From GCA-003244245 sp036279835 (GTDB lineage: Bacteria; Actinomycetota; Actinomycetes; Mycobacteriales; Pseudonocardiaceae): a DNA stretch of 22,958 nt. Below, one piece after another: positions 14,461 to 21,294 of this stretch. The translations under genes were made by a program, and so were the position numbers. The first letter of the stretch is position 1, and each line of letters starts with the position of its first letter. Under the pieces are notes generated by a model that did no database searches, had not been told where the DNA came from, and saw only the letters and a list, made by a program, of their open reading frames with translations. Location of the stretch: positions 1 through 22,958 of the forward strand of contig DASUII010000415.1 of the NCBI GenBank assembly GCA_036279835.1. Reading direction: 5' to 3'.

Positions 14461-14757
14461 ATGGTGGTCCACCACCTGGGTGTTGCCAGCGCAGCGAGCA
14501 TCTCGATGAACAACTTTGTGGCAGCCGCCATCGGCATGCTGCTGGGGGTGATCCCGTTGGGGATCGTCGCGCGCCGGGGCCCGGTCATGGAAGCCGTGGT
14601 GGCCCATGAAGCCATCAGCTCCATCATCGTCATGGTTCTGGTGCTCTTACCGCAGGGCTTCGGGCGTTCCGCGGAGTTCGAGCTACCCGTTTTACTGGCC
14701 GTACTTCTGCTAGGCAGCGGGCTGGTTTTCGTACGGTCTTTGAAGCGTTGGCTATGA
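14461..14757 (+). CDS. mnhF: Mrp/Mbh-type antiporter subunit F
   Basis: Three membrane segments: NNFVAAAIGMLLGVIPLGIV, AISSIIVMVLVLLPQGFG and FELPVLLAVLLLGSGLVFVR. The length (~98 residues) and the pattern MEAVVAHEAISS...QGF match the small MnhF/PhaF subunit of multi-subunit Na+(K+)/H+ antiporters. The start is uncertain: ATG 14461 has GGGAG 9 nt upstream, while ATG 14440 and 14506 are possible. The stop overlaps the next ATG (ATGA). Subunit E, which normally precedes F, is not found upstream. The reading frame is intact but the operon around it is broken. Confidence 0.75.
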   Translation: MVVHHLGVASAASISMNNFVAAAIGMLLGVIPLGIVARRGPVMEAVVAHEAISSIIVMVLVLLPQGFGRSAEFELPVLLAVLLLGSGLVFVRSLKRWL

Positions 14758-15064
14758 CCGTGGTTGCTGATGTTCTGCTTGGGCTGGCCGTGGCCGTTGT
14801 GCTCGCCTCGTCGCTAGGGGTGCTGCTGATGCGTGACGTCTACCAGAAACTACATTTCGTGACCCGATCAGCCTCATCGCCCCCACCTTGGTAGCGGTGG
14901 CCGTGCTGGTGCAACAGGGCTATTCCGAGAACACCGTCGAAACCTGGCTGGCGCTGTTGTCCCTCGTCGTCGCCGGGCCGTTTTTGACCCATGCCACCAT
15001 CCGCGCGGCCCGCATCCGGGAAACCGGAGACTGGCACCTAAAAAGCGACGGCGGCGCGCCATGA
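14754..15064 (+). pseudogene. mnhG: Mrp/Mbh-type antiporter subunit G, 1-bp frameshift
   Basis: From ATG 14754: MTVVADVLLGLAVAVVLASS and LLMRDVYQKLHFVT, the G-subunit start. The frame then breaks in GACCCGATC at 14861-14869. One extra C would give FVTPISLIAPTLVAVAVLV and continue to VETWLALLSLVVAGPFLTHA with ATIRAARIRETGDWH, ending at TGA 15062-15064 (103 residues repaired). Three membrane segments. Linked to subunit F by ATGA overlap. A single-base loss in a C run could be real or a sequencing error. Confidence 0.85.
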
Positions 15065-15070
15065 TGACAG

Positions 15071-15292
15071 GTGACCATCCTGGTGCTGGTGGTCGGCGGA
15101 GCGACGGCCGCGGTGCTCACCCGCGACCCGGTCCGTCAGGTGGTGTCGGTCAGTATCTACGGGCTGTTGCTGGCCGTGTTATTCATGGCGTTCCAGGCCC
15201 CGGATGTGACCCTGTCCGAGCTGACGGTGGGCGCGGTGGCGCTACCGCTGCTGCTTCTGACGCTGGCCAAGGTCAGGAAGCAAGAGGAATGA
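15071..15292 (+). CDS. MbhD-like (DUF4040) antiporter subunit, short
   Basis: 73 residues, GTG start, with two to three membrane segments: TILVLVVGGATAAVLT, VVSVSIYGLLLAVLFMAFQA, then PDVTLSELTVGAVALPLLLL. The segment AFQAPDVTLSELTVGA is typical of the DUF4040/MbhD domain that sits before MnhB-type subunits or is fused to MnhA. The stop overlaps the next ATG (ATGA), so translation was coupled to subunit B. The frame is intact. Confidence 0.75.
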   Translation: MTILVLVVGGATAAVLTRDPVRQVVSVSIYGLLLAVLFMAFQAPDVTLSELTVGAVALPLLLLTLAKVRKQEE

Positions 15293-15749
15293 CGCCGAGC
15301 CAGCGCCGTTGGATCTTCCTTGTGGCAGGGGGCGTATTCCTCGCCTTCTACCTGTGGGGGCTGATCGGGCTGCCCGGGTCGGCCACTACCCAGGGCCTTA
15401 CGGCGACATCATCAACGCCATCGCCGTACCGCAGACTCATACCACCGGCGTGGTGTCGACGGTGAACTTCGAATACCGGGCCTTTGACACGTTGGGTGAG
15501 GAGTTCATCCTGTTCATCGCCGCCACCGGGGTGGCGACCGTGCTGCGTCACCTGCGCCAGGAGCGGGACACCTACGCCGTGGACGACGTGTTCAAGCGGC
15601 TGAGCCCCGTTGCGCTCATCGATGCCATCGAGGCGATCGGAGCCGGCAGCTTCGCCGCTGTCGGAATCGCCGCTCTCGCGTCGGGTGCCGCCTACCTGAC
15701 CAACATCCTGCCGCTGGGTAGCACGCCGGGAGCGGTGACCCTCTACTAG
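15289..15749 (+). pseudogene. mnhB: Mrp/Mbh-type antiporter subunit B, frameshifted and 3'-truncated
   Basis: ATG 15289 begins SQRRWIFLVAGGVFLAFYLW. In GGGTCGGCC (15377-15385) one T appears lost: restoring it gives GLIGLPGFGHYPGPYGDIIN, the conserved MnhB-linked segment. The downstream frame continues AVPQTHTTGVVSTVNFEYRA, FDTLGEEFILFIAATGVATV and a later domain with membrane segments (SFAAVGIAALASGAAYL). The end is abnormal. After LPLGSTPGAVTLY a TAG occurs where the family would continue into the last transmembrane helix, and the next codons belong to a different protein. Confidence 0.85.
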
Positions 15750-15902
15750 CGACGCCTGCCCGTTCTGCGCCGGGGCTTCGAGCCCGGAACCGGGCTGGTG
15801 GGACCGATCTGGCGGTTCCAGAGCGGGGTGGTCAACGACTACGTGACCTGGATGGTGATCGGGCTAGCCTGCATCGGTGCGCTCGCCTTCGCCATCCGCT
15901 GA
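15750..15902 (+). pseudogene. C-terminal remnant of a NuoL/MnhA-like proton-pumping subunit
   Basis: In the same frame directly after the TAG: LPVLRRGFEPGTGLVGPIWR, FQSGVVNDYVTWMVIGLACI, GALAFAIR, TGA. The form 'R..F/L.SG.V.DYV.W...G' followed by a final membrane helix is the tail of large antiporter-like subunits (NuoL/MnhA/HyfB). Such a subunit normally ends the operon, after B, C and D, so the junction near 15735-15750 looks like an internal deletion that removed subunits C, D and most of the large subunit. Confidence 0.6.
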
Positions 15903-16595
15903 ACCAAGGGCGCCCGGGGTCGAGAGTGCGGTGCGTAAGGCCCCGAACACGTCGATTTCTCGGGACAACCGCAACGAGTCCTGGCACGGCGGCTGTATCC
16001 AGGTGATCGGCCCCCGTGAGGTCATGGTGGGCGGCAGCGTCAGCGCCCCAGTGACCTCATGCACGCTGGGCGGCCACGGCAGCATGCCCCCATACCTCTC
16101 CCCTACGAGCACGATGTGGTGCTCAGGAGAGTCAGGATGGGTCAGCACCGCCGGGGCGCAGCGGCGCGCGGTGAGAATCTGAGTCAGTTCTGCGCTGAGG
16201 GAGATCGGGATCGCAATGGCCGACGCCTCGCACTCTAGACTCAGCCGTATCTGATCACAGCGCTGGGTGACCGGCCAGCCCCACGCTTGGTAAGTCGCCC
16301 TGTCCACGTGATCAGCGCCTCCGCTTTCGGGCTTGTCCGGACTGTCCACGGGGGACGGCTGCCACACCGCCGCCGGAGCCATAGCACTCACGTGGTGGAT
16401 GACGCACGCGCTACAGGGCATGCCTGCACCGGGGGAGACGGCCTCAACCGAGTCAAAACTCATCAGCGAGCCGCACAACGTGTCGACCACACCCGCCACG
16501 CATCGGTCCCGCAGCGAAACCAGGTGCACGGTGCGGGCGGTCTGGCCGGTCAGCCCGGCCCGGTATCGAACCAGCATCACTGACTGGTCCGCCAT
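15864..16595 (-). CDS. Conserved actinomycete hypothetical protein of the XRE/DUF397 locus
   Basis: From ATG 16595 a 243-residue protein MADQSVMLVRYRAGLTG. The N-terminal part has a cysteine pair (MPCSACVIHHVS). The C-terminal part reads YQAWGWPVTQRCDQIRLSLE, SAIAIPISLSAELTQILTA, APAVLTHPDSPEHHIVLVGE, RYGGMLPWPPSVHEVTGAL and LRLSREIDVFGALRTAL, a pattern seen in Pseudonocardiales proteins next to DUF397 genes. Function unknown, and no catalytic motif is recognised. An upstream GTG (16742) would overlap the DUF397 gene by 26 nt; neither start has a good ribosome site. Its last ~13 codons overlap the antisense end of the antiporter remnant. Confidence 0.65.
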   Translation of the reverse strand: MADQSVMLVRYRAGLTGQTARTVHLVSLRDRCVAGVVDTLCGSLMSFDSVEAVSPGAGMPCSACVIHHVSAMAPAAVWQPSPVDSPDKPESGGADHVDRATYQAWGWPVTQRCDQIRLSLECEASAIAIPISLSAELTQILTARRCAPAVLTHPDSPEHHIVLVGERYGGMLPWPPSVHEVTGALTLPPTMTSRGPITWIQPPCQDSLRLSREIDVFGALRTALSTPGALGSADGEGERTDAG

Positions 16596-16716
16596 AACCG
16601 CCGCACCGGCACCCGACTCCCCCCGCCGGTTGGCATAACTCAACGCGCCACCCTCGATCTGTGGTAGGGAGGACGCGGCCGTCTCCAGTGCAACATCACA
16701 GCCTCTCGACGCGGGC

Positions 16717-16956
16717 TCAGCAGGCAAGATCGTCGAGTTCACCCTCTTTGGCGCCAGCTAGGAAGGCAGCCATCTCGTCGCGGGTGAAAATCAACGCTGG
16801 ACCACTTGGGTGGCGGGAGTTGCGCACCGCCACATCGCCGCTATCCAGCGCCGCAGCCTCGATGCAGTTGCCGAGTTGACCGCTGTGCCGGCTCTTCCGC
16901 CACGTCACTCCGGCCAGATCTGCAGCCGACATGCCGTTGCGCACCGACTGCGACAT
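16717..16956 (-). CDS. DUF397 protein
   Basis: 79 residues, MSQSVRNGMSAADLAGVTWR then KSRHSGQLGNCIEAAAL, DSGDVAVRNSRHPSGPALIF and FTRDEMAAFLAGAKEGELDD. W(R/H)KS..S...G.CVE-like, VAVR.S and the final W/F-x-x-F(L) helix define DUF397, small proteins that pair with XRE-DUF5753 regulators in actinomycetes, where several pairs behave as regulator and antagonist or effector. The start at 16956 is fixed by GGGAGGA 8 nt upstream. A sigma-70-like promoter with two palindromes lies upstream. It is separated from its likely XRE partner (18059-18952) by a methyltransferase gene. Confidence 0.95.
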   Translation of the reverse strand: MSQSVRNGMSAADLAGVTWRKSRHSGQLGNCIEAAALDSGDVAVRNSRHPSGPALIFTRDEMAAFLAGAKEGELDDLAC

Positions 16957-16984
16957 AGAGCGATCCTCCCTCATGTAGTGCGCC

Positions 16985-17042
16985 TGCACGTGCATAAGGG
17001 AGAAACTACCGCCTGCAGCAGCATGCGTCAATGCACGTGCAT
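16985..17042 (-). promoter_or_regulatory. DUF397 promoter bracketed by two TGCACGTGCA palindromes
   Basis: On the minus strand TTGACG (17026-17031), 17-nt spacer, TAGTTT (17003-17008). The perfect 12-bp palindrome ATGCACGTGCAT (17031-17042) abuts the -35, sharing one base with it. A second copy, TGCACGTGCA (16985-16994), lies at the expected transcription start. The centres are 47 bp apart. This layout fits a dimeric regulator covering the promoter, and the region may also serve the divergent methyltransferase. Confidence 0.7.
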
Positions 17043-17207
17043 GTGCGTGAGCCGCTCGGGAGGGTGAGTGGGCCGTGACCCGTGAAGCCTGGTCACGGTG
17101 CGCCAGACTCCACACCGCCCCGACCGCACCCGCGGTTTACGGCGCGCGGCCACCCTTCTAGGCTCAGCTCGGTCCAGATCCGAAGCGCAACGTTTGTGAG
17201 GTTCTTG

Positions 17208-18047
17208 ATGCCCGGTACCGACGCCCTATCCGAGGATGCCGTACCTGCCTATATCGACACCACCAAGGCGAGTATCGCCCGGGTCTACGACGCGTTCCTC
17301 AACGGTAAGGACAATTACGAGATCGACCGCGAGGTCTTACGGCGACTCCAGCGGGTTGCGCCGGAGGCCATTCGGCTCGGCGGGGACAATCGGGATTTCT
17401 TGATCCGGGTGACCCGCTTCATCGCCAGCCAGACCGGCATCACCCAGTTTCTCGACTGCGGGTCTGGGCTCCCCACGGCGGAGAACACTCACCAGGTCGC
17501 CCAGCGAATCCAGCCAGAGACCCGTGTCGTGTACATCGACAACGACCCGGTGGTGCTCGCGCACGGTCGAGCACTGCTCGAGGAGAATGACCGGACCCAC
17601 TTCAGCGCCGGCGACATCTTCAAGCCAGACGAAATTCTCAATGACGAGGTTGTGCGCAGGTACCTCGACTTCTCCGAGCCGATCGCGCTATTCCAGCTGG
17701 GGACGCTGCACCACTACAACGGTGAGCGCAGCCCGCAGAGCATCATGGCCGAGTATATTGACGCCCTTCCGTCGGGCTCCTACGTCGCGATCAGCCACTT
17801 CTTCGATCCCGAGACCACCCCTGAGTTGAACGAGCTCGCCCGGAAAATGGAACAGACTTTCCTGCACAGCCCGATGGGCAGCGGCCTGTTTCGCACCCGT
17901 ACCGAGATCGAGGGCATGTTCCCGGGCTTGGAACTAATCGATCCCGGCCTGGTCCGGTGCGCCGACTGGTGGCCGGACGGGCCGCAGATCAAGCCACTGG
18001 ACCCCGTGCAGCACTGCATCGTCGGAGCGGTCGGGCGCAAACCCTGA
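17208..18047 (+). CDS. SAM-dependent methyltransferase of the DUF574 / Methyltransf_19 family
   Basis: 279 residues. Hallmarks: DTTKASIARVYDAFLNGKDN (family N-terminus), GDNRDFLIRVTRFIASQTGI, the SAM-binding QFLDCGSGLPTAENTHQVA, VVYIDNDPVVLAHGRALL (acidic loop), FSEPIALFQLGTLHHY and SYVAISHFFDP. These proteins are confined to actinobacteria and usually sit with XRE/DUF397 genes. Their substrate is unknown. ATG 17208 has GAGG 6 nt upstream; the longer frame from 17082 lacks family features. Divergent from DUF397 across a 251-nt control region and convergent with the XRE gene, with an 11-nt gap at their ends. Confidence 0.95.
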   Translation: MPGTDALSEDAVPAYIDTTKASIARVYDAFLNGKDNYEIDREVLRRLQRVAPEAIRLGGDNRDFLIRVTRFIASQTGITQFLDCGSGLPTAENTHQVAQRIQPETRVVYIDNDPVVLAHGRALLEENDRTHFSAGDIFKPDEILNDEVVRRYLDFSEPIALFQLGTLHHYNGERSPQSIMAEYIDALPSGSYVAISHFFDPETTPELNELARKMEQTFLHSPMGSGLFRTRTEIEGMFPGLELIDPGLVRCADWWPDGPQIKPLDPVQHCIVGAVGRKP

Positions 18048-18058
18048 ACGGGTGCTAG

Positions 18059-18952
18059 TTAGATCTCGGCGCGCACCTTCGTGAGGAATTGCCGGGTGTG
18101 GTCAGGAGTGTAGGCGTCCACCGTCAGCCGATCGAAGACTCTGCCGTACAGCTCGGTGTCGGATCGCTTGTCCAGGTAAAGCGCGCCGCTGAGATGTTCG
18201 ATGTAGACCACGTCCGGCAGCTCTGGCTCAGCGAAGCGCAGCGCAGTGAACGAGCCTTCGGCGGCATAGCCGCTGAACTGGTACGGCACCACCTGCAGGG
18301 TGATGTTGGGACGCTTGGTGAGTTCGAGGAGGTGCTCGACCTCGTCCAGCATCACCCGCCTGCCGCCTATTGGCCGGTGCAGCACGGACTCGTCGATTAC
18401 TGCCCACAGCTTGGGCGGATCCGGTCGGCCAAGCAGCGCCTGTCGCCGCATCCGCATCCCGACCTGGCGTTGCACGCTCTGGGCCGCCATGGGAGACCAA
18501 CCGTGGCTGATGATTGCTTTCGCGTAGTCCTCGGTCTGCAACAGGCCAGGGACGAACTGCTGCTCCCAGGTCTGGATCCGGGAGGCCGACTCCTCCAGCC
18601 CGAGGTAATCCTGGAACCAGTCGGCCACCAGATCGGTATAGCGATGCCACCAGCCCGGTTCATTGGACCGCTTGACCATCTCGAGGAACGCCTCGCGCTT
18701 CTCGGGATCTGTCACTCCGTACATCGCGAGTAGATCGGTCACGTCGCGCGGCTTGAAACTGACCCGGCCAAGTTCCAGACGGCTGATCTTCGACTCGGAA
18801 CTACGGATTGCGAAACCGGCCTCCGACCGCGAGACATCGGCGGCCTCCCGCAGCCGACGCAGCCGAGCGCCCAACATGATGCGGCGGGCCGTCGGACTAC
18901 CACGCTGGTCGCCAGCATCACCGGATGGCTCCGGGGGATCAATCAGTGCCAC
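18059..18952 (-). CDS. XRE-family HTH regulator with DUF5753 domain
   Basis: 297 residues. The HTH (about 27-82) includes MLGARLRRLREAADVSRSEA and SSESKISRLELGRVSFKPRD. Typical DUF5753 segments follow: QTWEQQFVPGLLQTEDYAKA, RMRRQALLGRPDPPKLWAVI, DESVLHRPIGGRRVMLDEVE, PNITLQVVPYQFSGYAAEGS, FTALRFAEPELPDVVYIEHL and the end DAYTPDHTRQFLTKVRAEI. GTG 18952 has GGAGG 7 nt upstream. It is the likely partner of the DUF397 and methyltransferase genes. It differs strongly from the XRE protein at 6820, so the two are old paralogues rather than a recent duplication. Confidence 0.95.
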   Translation of the reverse strand: MALIDPPEPSGDAGDQRGSPTARRIMLGARLRRLREAADVSRSEAGFAIRSSESKISRLELGRVSFKPRDVTDLLAMYGVTDPEKREAFLEMVKRSNEPGWWHRYTDLVADWFQDYLGLEESASRIQTWEQQFVPGLLQTEDYAKAIISHGWSPMAAQSVQRQVGMRMRRQALLGRPDPPKLWAVIDESVLHRPIGGRRVMLDEVEHLLELTKRPNITLQVVPYQFSGYAAEGSFTALRFAEPELPDVVYIEHLSGALYLDKRSDTELYGRVFDRLTVDAYTPDHTRQFLTKVRAEI

Positions 18953-18985
18953 GCCAAAACCTCCGGGGTATGCAGCCCGACCACG

Positions 18986-19013
18986 GACCTACCGGGCGGT
19001 AGAGCACGATCAA
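18986..19013 (-). promoter_or_regulatory. Promoter of the second XRE gene with a dyad in the spacer
   Basis: On the minus strand TTGATC (19008-19013), 16-nt spacer, TAGGTC (18986-18991). The spacer and -10 edge contain the dyad CTACCG-N2-CGGTAG (18989-19002), a plausible autoregulatory operator. It is unrelated to the ACGTGCAT element. Confidence 0.5.
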
Positions 19014-19051
19014 CGCTGCGCCAGCTTACCTCGACGCGACTAAGACGGGCA

Positions 19052-19570
19052 TTAACGACGGCGGCGGACCAACCGGATGATCAGATACGCGACGATGACC
19101 ACGTTGAGGGCCAGGCCGCCCATCTTGAGTCCAGTGGGATGCTTCAGCAGCTCCTGAACCTCGGGAAAGAGCAACAACGCCGTCGACACCACGGTGAGGT
19201 ACTCGGCCCATTGTCGACGACGGAACAAGCCGTAGCCCTCCACCGCCTCCAATACTCCGTATCCGATGGCGATCGAGCCGTCTCGCTGGGCCTGGCGCGC
19301 TCCGAACCCGGCCAGTCGCGAGATCAGCCGGCCAGTCTCGTTGCGGCTCGGGTCGAGTCCGATCTGCTCAGCGAAGCGCCGTGCCGGATCCGTCCAGTCC
19401 GTGTGGGTATGGGTGACCAGAATCAGGCCGACGCCGATCAACACCACCGCCCGAAGCGCCCGCTCCACCGCGAGCACCGGCAGTAACCGGCTTTGGTCTT
19501 GATCGCCGTGACTCCGAGCGGACCGCACCGGCGCGTCAAGCCTGCGTGGTGGCTGCGCCGCTGACGCCAT
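19052..19570 (-). CDS. DUF2127-family membrane protein
   Basis: 172 residues with four membrane segments: ALRAVVLIGVGLILV, SIAIGYGVLEAVEGYGLFRR, EYLTVVSTALLLFPEVQELL and LALNVVIVAYLIIRLVRRRR. The YGVLEAVEGYGL(F)RRRQWAEYL signature defines DUF2127. Function unknown; related genes often sit near stress or redox genes. ATG 19570 has GGGAGG 5 nt upstream. It is on the same strand as the stress genes that follow, but a hairpin at 19650-19688 separates it from them. Confidence 0.9.
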   Translation of the reverse strand: MASAAQPPRRLDAPVRSARSHGDQDQSRLLPVLAVERALRAVVLIGVGLILVTHTHTDWTDPARRFAEQIGLDPSRNETGRLISRLAGFGARQAQRDGSIAIGYGVLEAVEGYGLFRRRQWAEYLTVVSTALLLFPEVQELLKHPTGLKMGGLALNVVIVAYLIIRLVRRRR

Positions 19571-19649
19571 GACGACCTCCCTATTGGGACTGCCACTTAC
19601 GTCTGCGCGACGACGTTATTGCCCGGTGCATGACGACACCAGGAGGTGC

Positions 19650-19688
19650 CCGGCCGGACGGGTGGGAGTGGAGATGCCGTCCGGCCGG
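19650..19688 (-). terminator. Hairpin downstream of the CsbD gene
   Basis: CCGGCCGGACGG and its exact complement (12 bp) with a 15-nt loop, beginning 16 nt past the csbD stop. No T run follows, as is common for actinobacterial hairpin terminators. Confidence 0.65.
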
Positions 19689-19704
19689 ACAGCGGAGGGG
19701 TGAC

Positions 19705-19878
19705 TCAGCCGTGGAAAAAGTCCTTGACCTTCTCGGCGGCCTGCTTGATCTTGCCTTCGGCCTGGTCGACCTTTCCCTCGGCTTCGAGGTGCTCGTCGCC
19801 GGTGGCCTTGCCGGTGGCTTCCTTGAGCTTGCCCTTCAGCTCTTCGGCCTTGTTCGAGATCTTGTCTCCGATACCCAC
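19705..19878 (-). CDS. CsbD-family general stress protein
   Basis: 57 residues, GTG start: MGIGDKISNKAEELKGKLKE, ATGKATGDEHLEAEGKVDQA, KIKQAAEKVKDFFHG. The 'NK.(E)ELKGK.KE..GK.TGD..LEAEGK' pattern is CsbD, a soluble helix-forming protein of the general stress response with no known activity. The start is chosen because GGAG lies 6 nt before GTG 19878; the ATG at 19914 would add an unlike extension. It lies 51 nt downstream of the YtxH-like gene on the same strand. Confidence 0.93.
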   Translation of the reverse strand: MGIGDKISNKAEELKGKLKEATGKATGDEHLEAEGKVDQAEGKIKQAAEKVKDFFHG

Positions 19879-19929
19879 GGGGTGCTCCTTCGTCAGATTC
19901 GGTTGCCCAGTCAATTGGCCCTGCGGGAG

Positions 19930-20256
19930 TCAGCTGTTCCCGCGCAGCAGACGTCGCAGCACCAGCAATACAGCCAGTAGAGCCACTACGGCTGGCACCG
20001 GCCGTTGCCGCACCGCCGCCAGCACCTGGGCGAGACGCCCGACCACCGGCGCGGGAAGCTTCGCCGCGGCCTGGTCGGCCAGATGCTTGGCCTGCTGCGT
20101 CGTCTCGCCGGCCTTGTCCTGCACCGCTTCGGTGCCGTCATGCAGGTGTTGCTTGATGTCTTCGATCTTGGCCTGCGCGGTTTCCTTGGCATCCCGCATC
20201 TTGTCCTTGACCGCCGTGGGCAGATCAGCGGTGCGACTGTCGGACGTGATACTCAT
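19930..20256 (-). CDS. Helical stress-type protein with C-terminal membrane anchor (YtxH/DUF3618-like)
   Basis: 108 residues. A charged amphipathic helical body (KDKMRDAKETAQAKIEDIKQ, VQDKAGETTQQAKHLADQAA) leads to one membrane segment at the C-terminus (PVPAVVALLAVLLVLRRLLR). This matches the small LEA/YtxH/DUF3618-like proteins of actinobacteria in layout, not in any catalytic motif. ATG 20256 has AGGAGAGG about 9 nt upstream. A good stress-sigma-type promoter lies at 20309-20334. Probably co-expressed with csbD. Confidence 0.8.
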   Translation of the reverse strand: MSITSDSRTADLPTAVKDKMRDAKETAQAKIEDIKQHLHDGTEAVQDKAGETTQQAKHLADQAAAKLPAPVVGRLAQVLAAVRQRPVPAVVALLAVLLVLRRLLRGNS

Positions 20257-20308
20257 CGCTGTGGGTCCTCTCCTGAGTGTCTTGAGATCCAACGTCGGTT
20301 GCAGGTAG

Positions 20309-20334
20309 TTACCCCGCAGCAACTCACGGTAAAC
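20309..20334 (-). promoter_or_regulatory. Candidate general-stress sigma promoter for the YtxH-like/csbD pair
   Basis: On the minus strand GTTT, 16 nt, GGGTAA, about 50 nt before ATG 20256. Both elements and the spacing agree with the actinobacterial SigB/SigF class, and the downstream genes are of general-stress type. This is the best of the four such matches in the window. Confidence 0.55.
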
Positions 20335-20343
20335 GTGGTCGTC

Positions 20344-20625
20344 TTACGGCTTTTTCCGCCGCGTCGCGTTCGCCGCGGCCTGTACCGCTGGGTCGGCCGC
20401 GGCGAACCAGGACCAGTCCGCGGCCCGATCAGCTGCGACGTCCAGCGGCCGGGCGAACACCGCCGGACCCGCCCCGCTCACGGGGAAGCCTCCCTTGTCT
20501 GGGGTATCAACGTCTGGGGTATCAACGTCTGGGGGATCGACTGGTGTCGGCTCAGATCCGGCAGCCGGGAGATCAACGTTGATGCGCTCGCCACGGATCT
20601 GGTCATAGATAGGCGTTTGGCTCAC
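20344..20625 (-). CDS. Conserved actinomycete hypothetical protein with short acidic repeats
   Basis: 93 residues, GTG start: MSQTPIYDQIRGERINVDLP, then PDVDTPDVDTPD, then GFPVSGAGPAVFARPLDVAA, and a basic end ATRRKKP. The opening MSQTPIYDQ(L/I)RGERIN is shared by short hypothetical proteins of Pseudonocardiales. No domain is recognised. There is no Shine-Dalgarno; TACGGT stands 8 nt before the GTG, fitting a leaderless transcript. A 15-bp tandem repeat encodes the PDVDT units. Confidence 0.65.
   Translation of the reverse strand: MSQTPIYDQIRGERINVDLPAAGSEPTPVDPPDVDTPDVDTPDKGGFPVSGAGPAVFARPLDVAADRAADWSWFAAADPAVQAAANATRRKKP
20497..20538. repeat. 15-bp tandem repeat (2.8 copies) in the short hypothetical gene
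   Basis: GTCTGGGGTATCAAC occurs twice exactly and a third time partially. 15 bp is in frame, so the copies encode PDVDT repeats without breaking the gene. Confidence 0.9.
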
Positions 20626-20761
20626 GAGAGGACACCGTAGGGGTAGCGCCGCGGCGCAGGCATCAACATGGTGTGGACGGGGTGGGGATCACTGTGTGGA
20701 TCGACGGACCGGGTGTGCACAAGCTGTGGGCAGGTTGTGGACGCGCCGAACGGCGGGGTGG

Positions 20762-21229
20762 TCAGGGCACTACGACGACTGGGCAACGCGCGTGGCGGGT
20801 CAACCACACCGGCACCGACCCTGCGATTCGGTGCACCCAGCGGGCGGGCGCACCGAGGACGATCGCATCGGCCCGGGTATCAGCGGCCAGCTCTGCAAGC
20901 TGGCGAGCAGCATCGCCGCAGCGTTGCACCAGCTGCACCGTCAAGCCGGTGGTGTCGATGGTTTCCGCGAGTTCGGCGTGCAGCCAGTCCAGCAGCTCAG
21001 CGGGGTCCTCGGCGGGTGGGGTGAACCCGTAGTCAATCGAGTAACAGGCCGTGGTTGGCCGGACGTGTACGAGCACCAAGGGCTGGCCCACCCGGCGCGC
21101 CATGCCAGCCGCGTAGGCAAGCGCGTGCCGGCTGGGCGCGGACCCGTCGTAACCGACCAGAATCGGGCGGGTGACCACGCCGGACATGGTCGGCTCGTGC
21201 GAGCGCGGGGCAGGAGTCGCGTCAGGCAT
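20762..21229 (-). CDS. Universal stress protein (UspA family)
   Basis: 155 residues. VTRPILVGYDGSAPSRHALA is the nucleotide-binding beta-strand and Asp; AAGMARRVGQPLVLVHVRP and DAARQLAELAADTRADAIVL are further family blocks. The ATP loop normally reads GxxGxxxxxxxxxG(S/T). Here it is GAPARWVHRIAGSVPVWL, with Ala in place of the second Gly, so ATP binding may be altered. The end CPVVVVP is typical. ATG 21229 has GGAG 6 nt upstream; an ATG at 21268 is possible but has no ribosome site. A GTGG, 14 nt, GGGTAG element lies at 21295-21318. Confidence 0.93.
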   Translation of the reverse strand: MPDATPAPRSHEPTMSGVVTRPILVGYDGSAPSRHALAYAAGMARRVGQPLVLVHVRPTTACYSIDYGFTPPAEDPAELLDWLHAELAETIDTTGLTVQLVQRCGDAARQLAELAADTRADAIVLGAPARWVHRIAGSVPVWLTRHARCPVVVVP

Positions 21230-21294
21230 AGCCGTCTCCGGCGGAATGGTGCGGGCGTGGAAGGCCAATTATGTCGCGTTACGGAGCCGGGCCG

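Noticed and set aside
15061..15465. Alternative rightward frame over the MbhD-like and B subunits
   Set aside because: Only its last third, the true B-subunit start, looks like protein. The rest is out of frame with the conserved membrane segments.
18089..18733. Rightward 214-codon frame opposite the XRE-DUF5753 gene
   Set aside because: It is the antisense shadow of a well-conserved regulator and has no ribosome site or family match.
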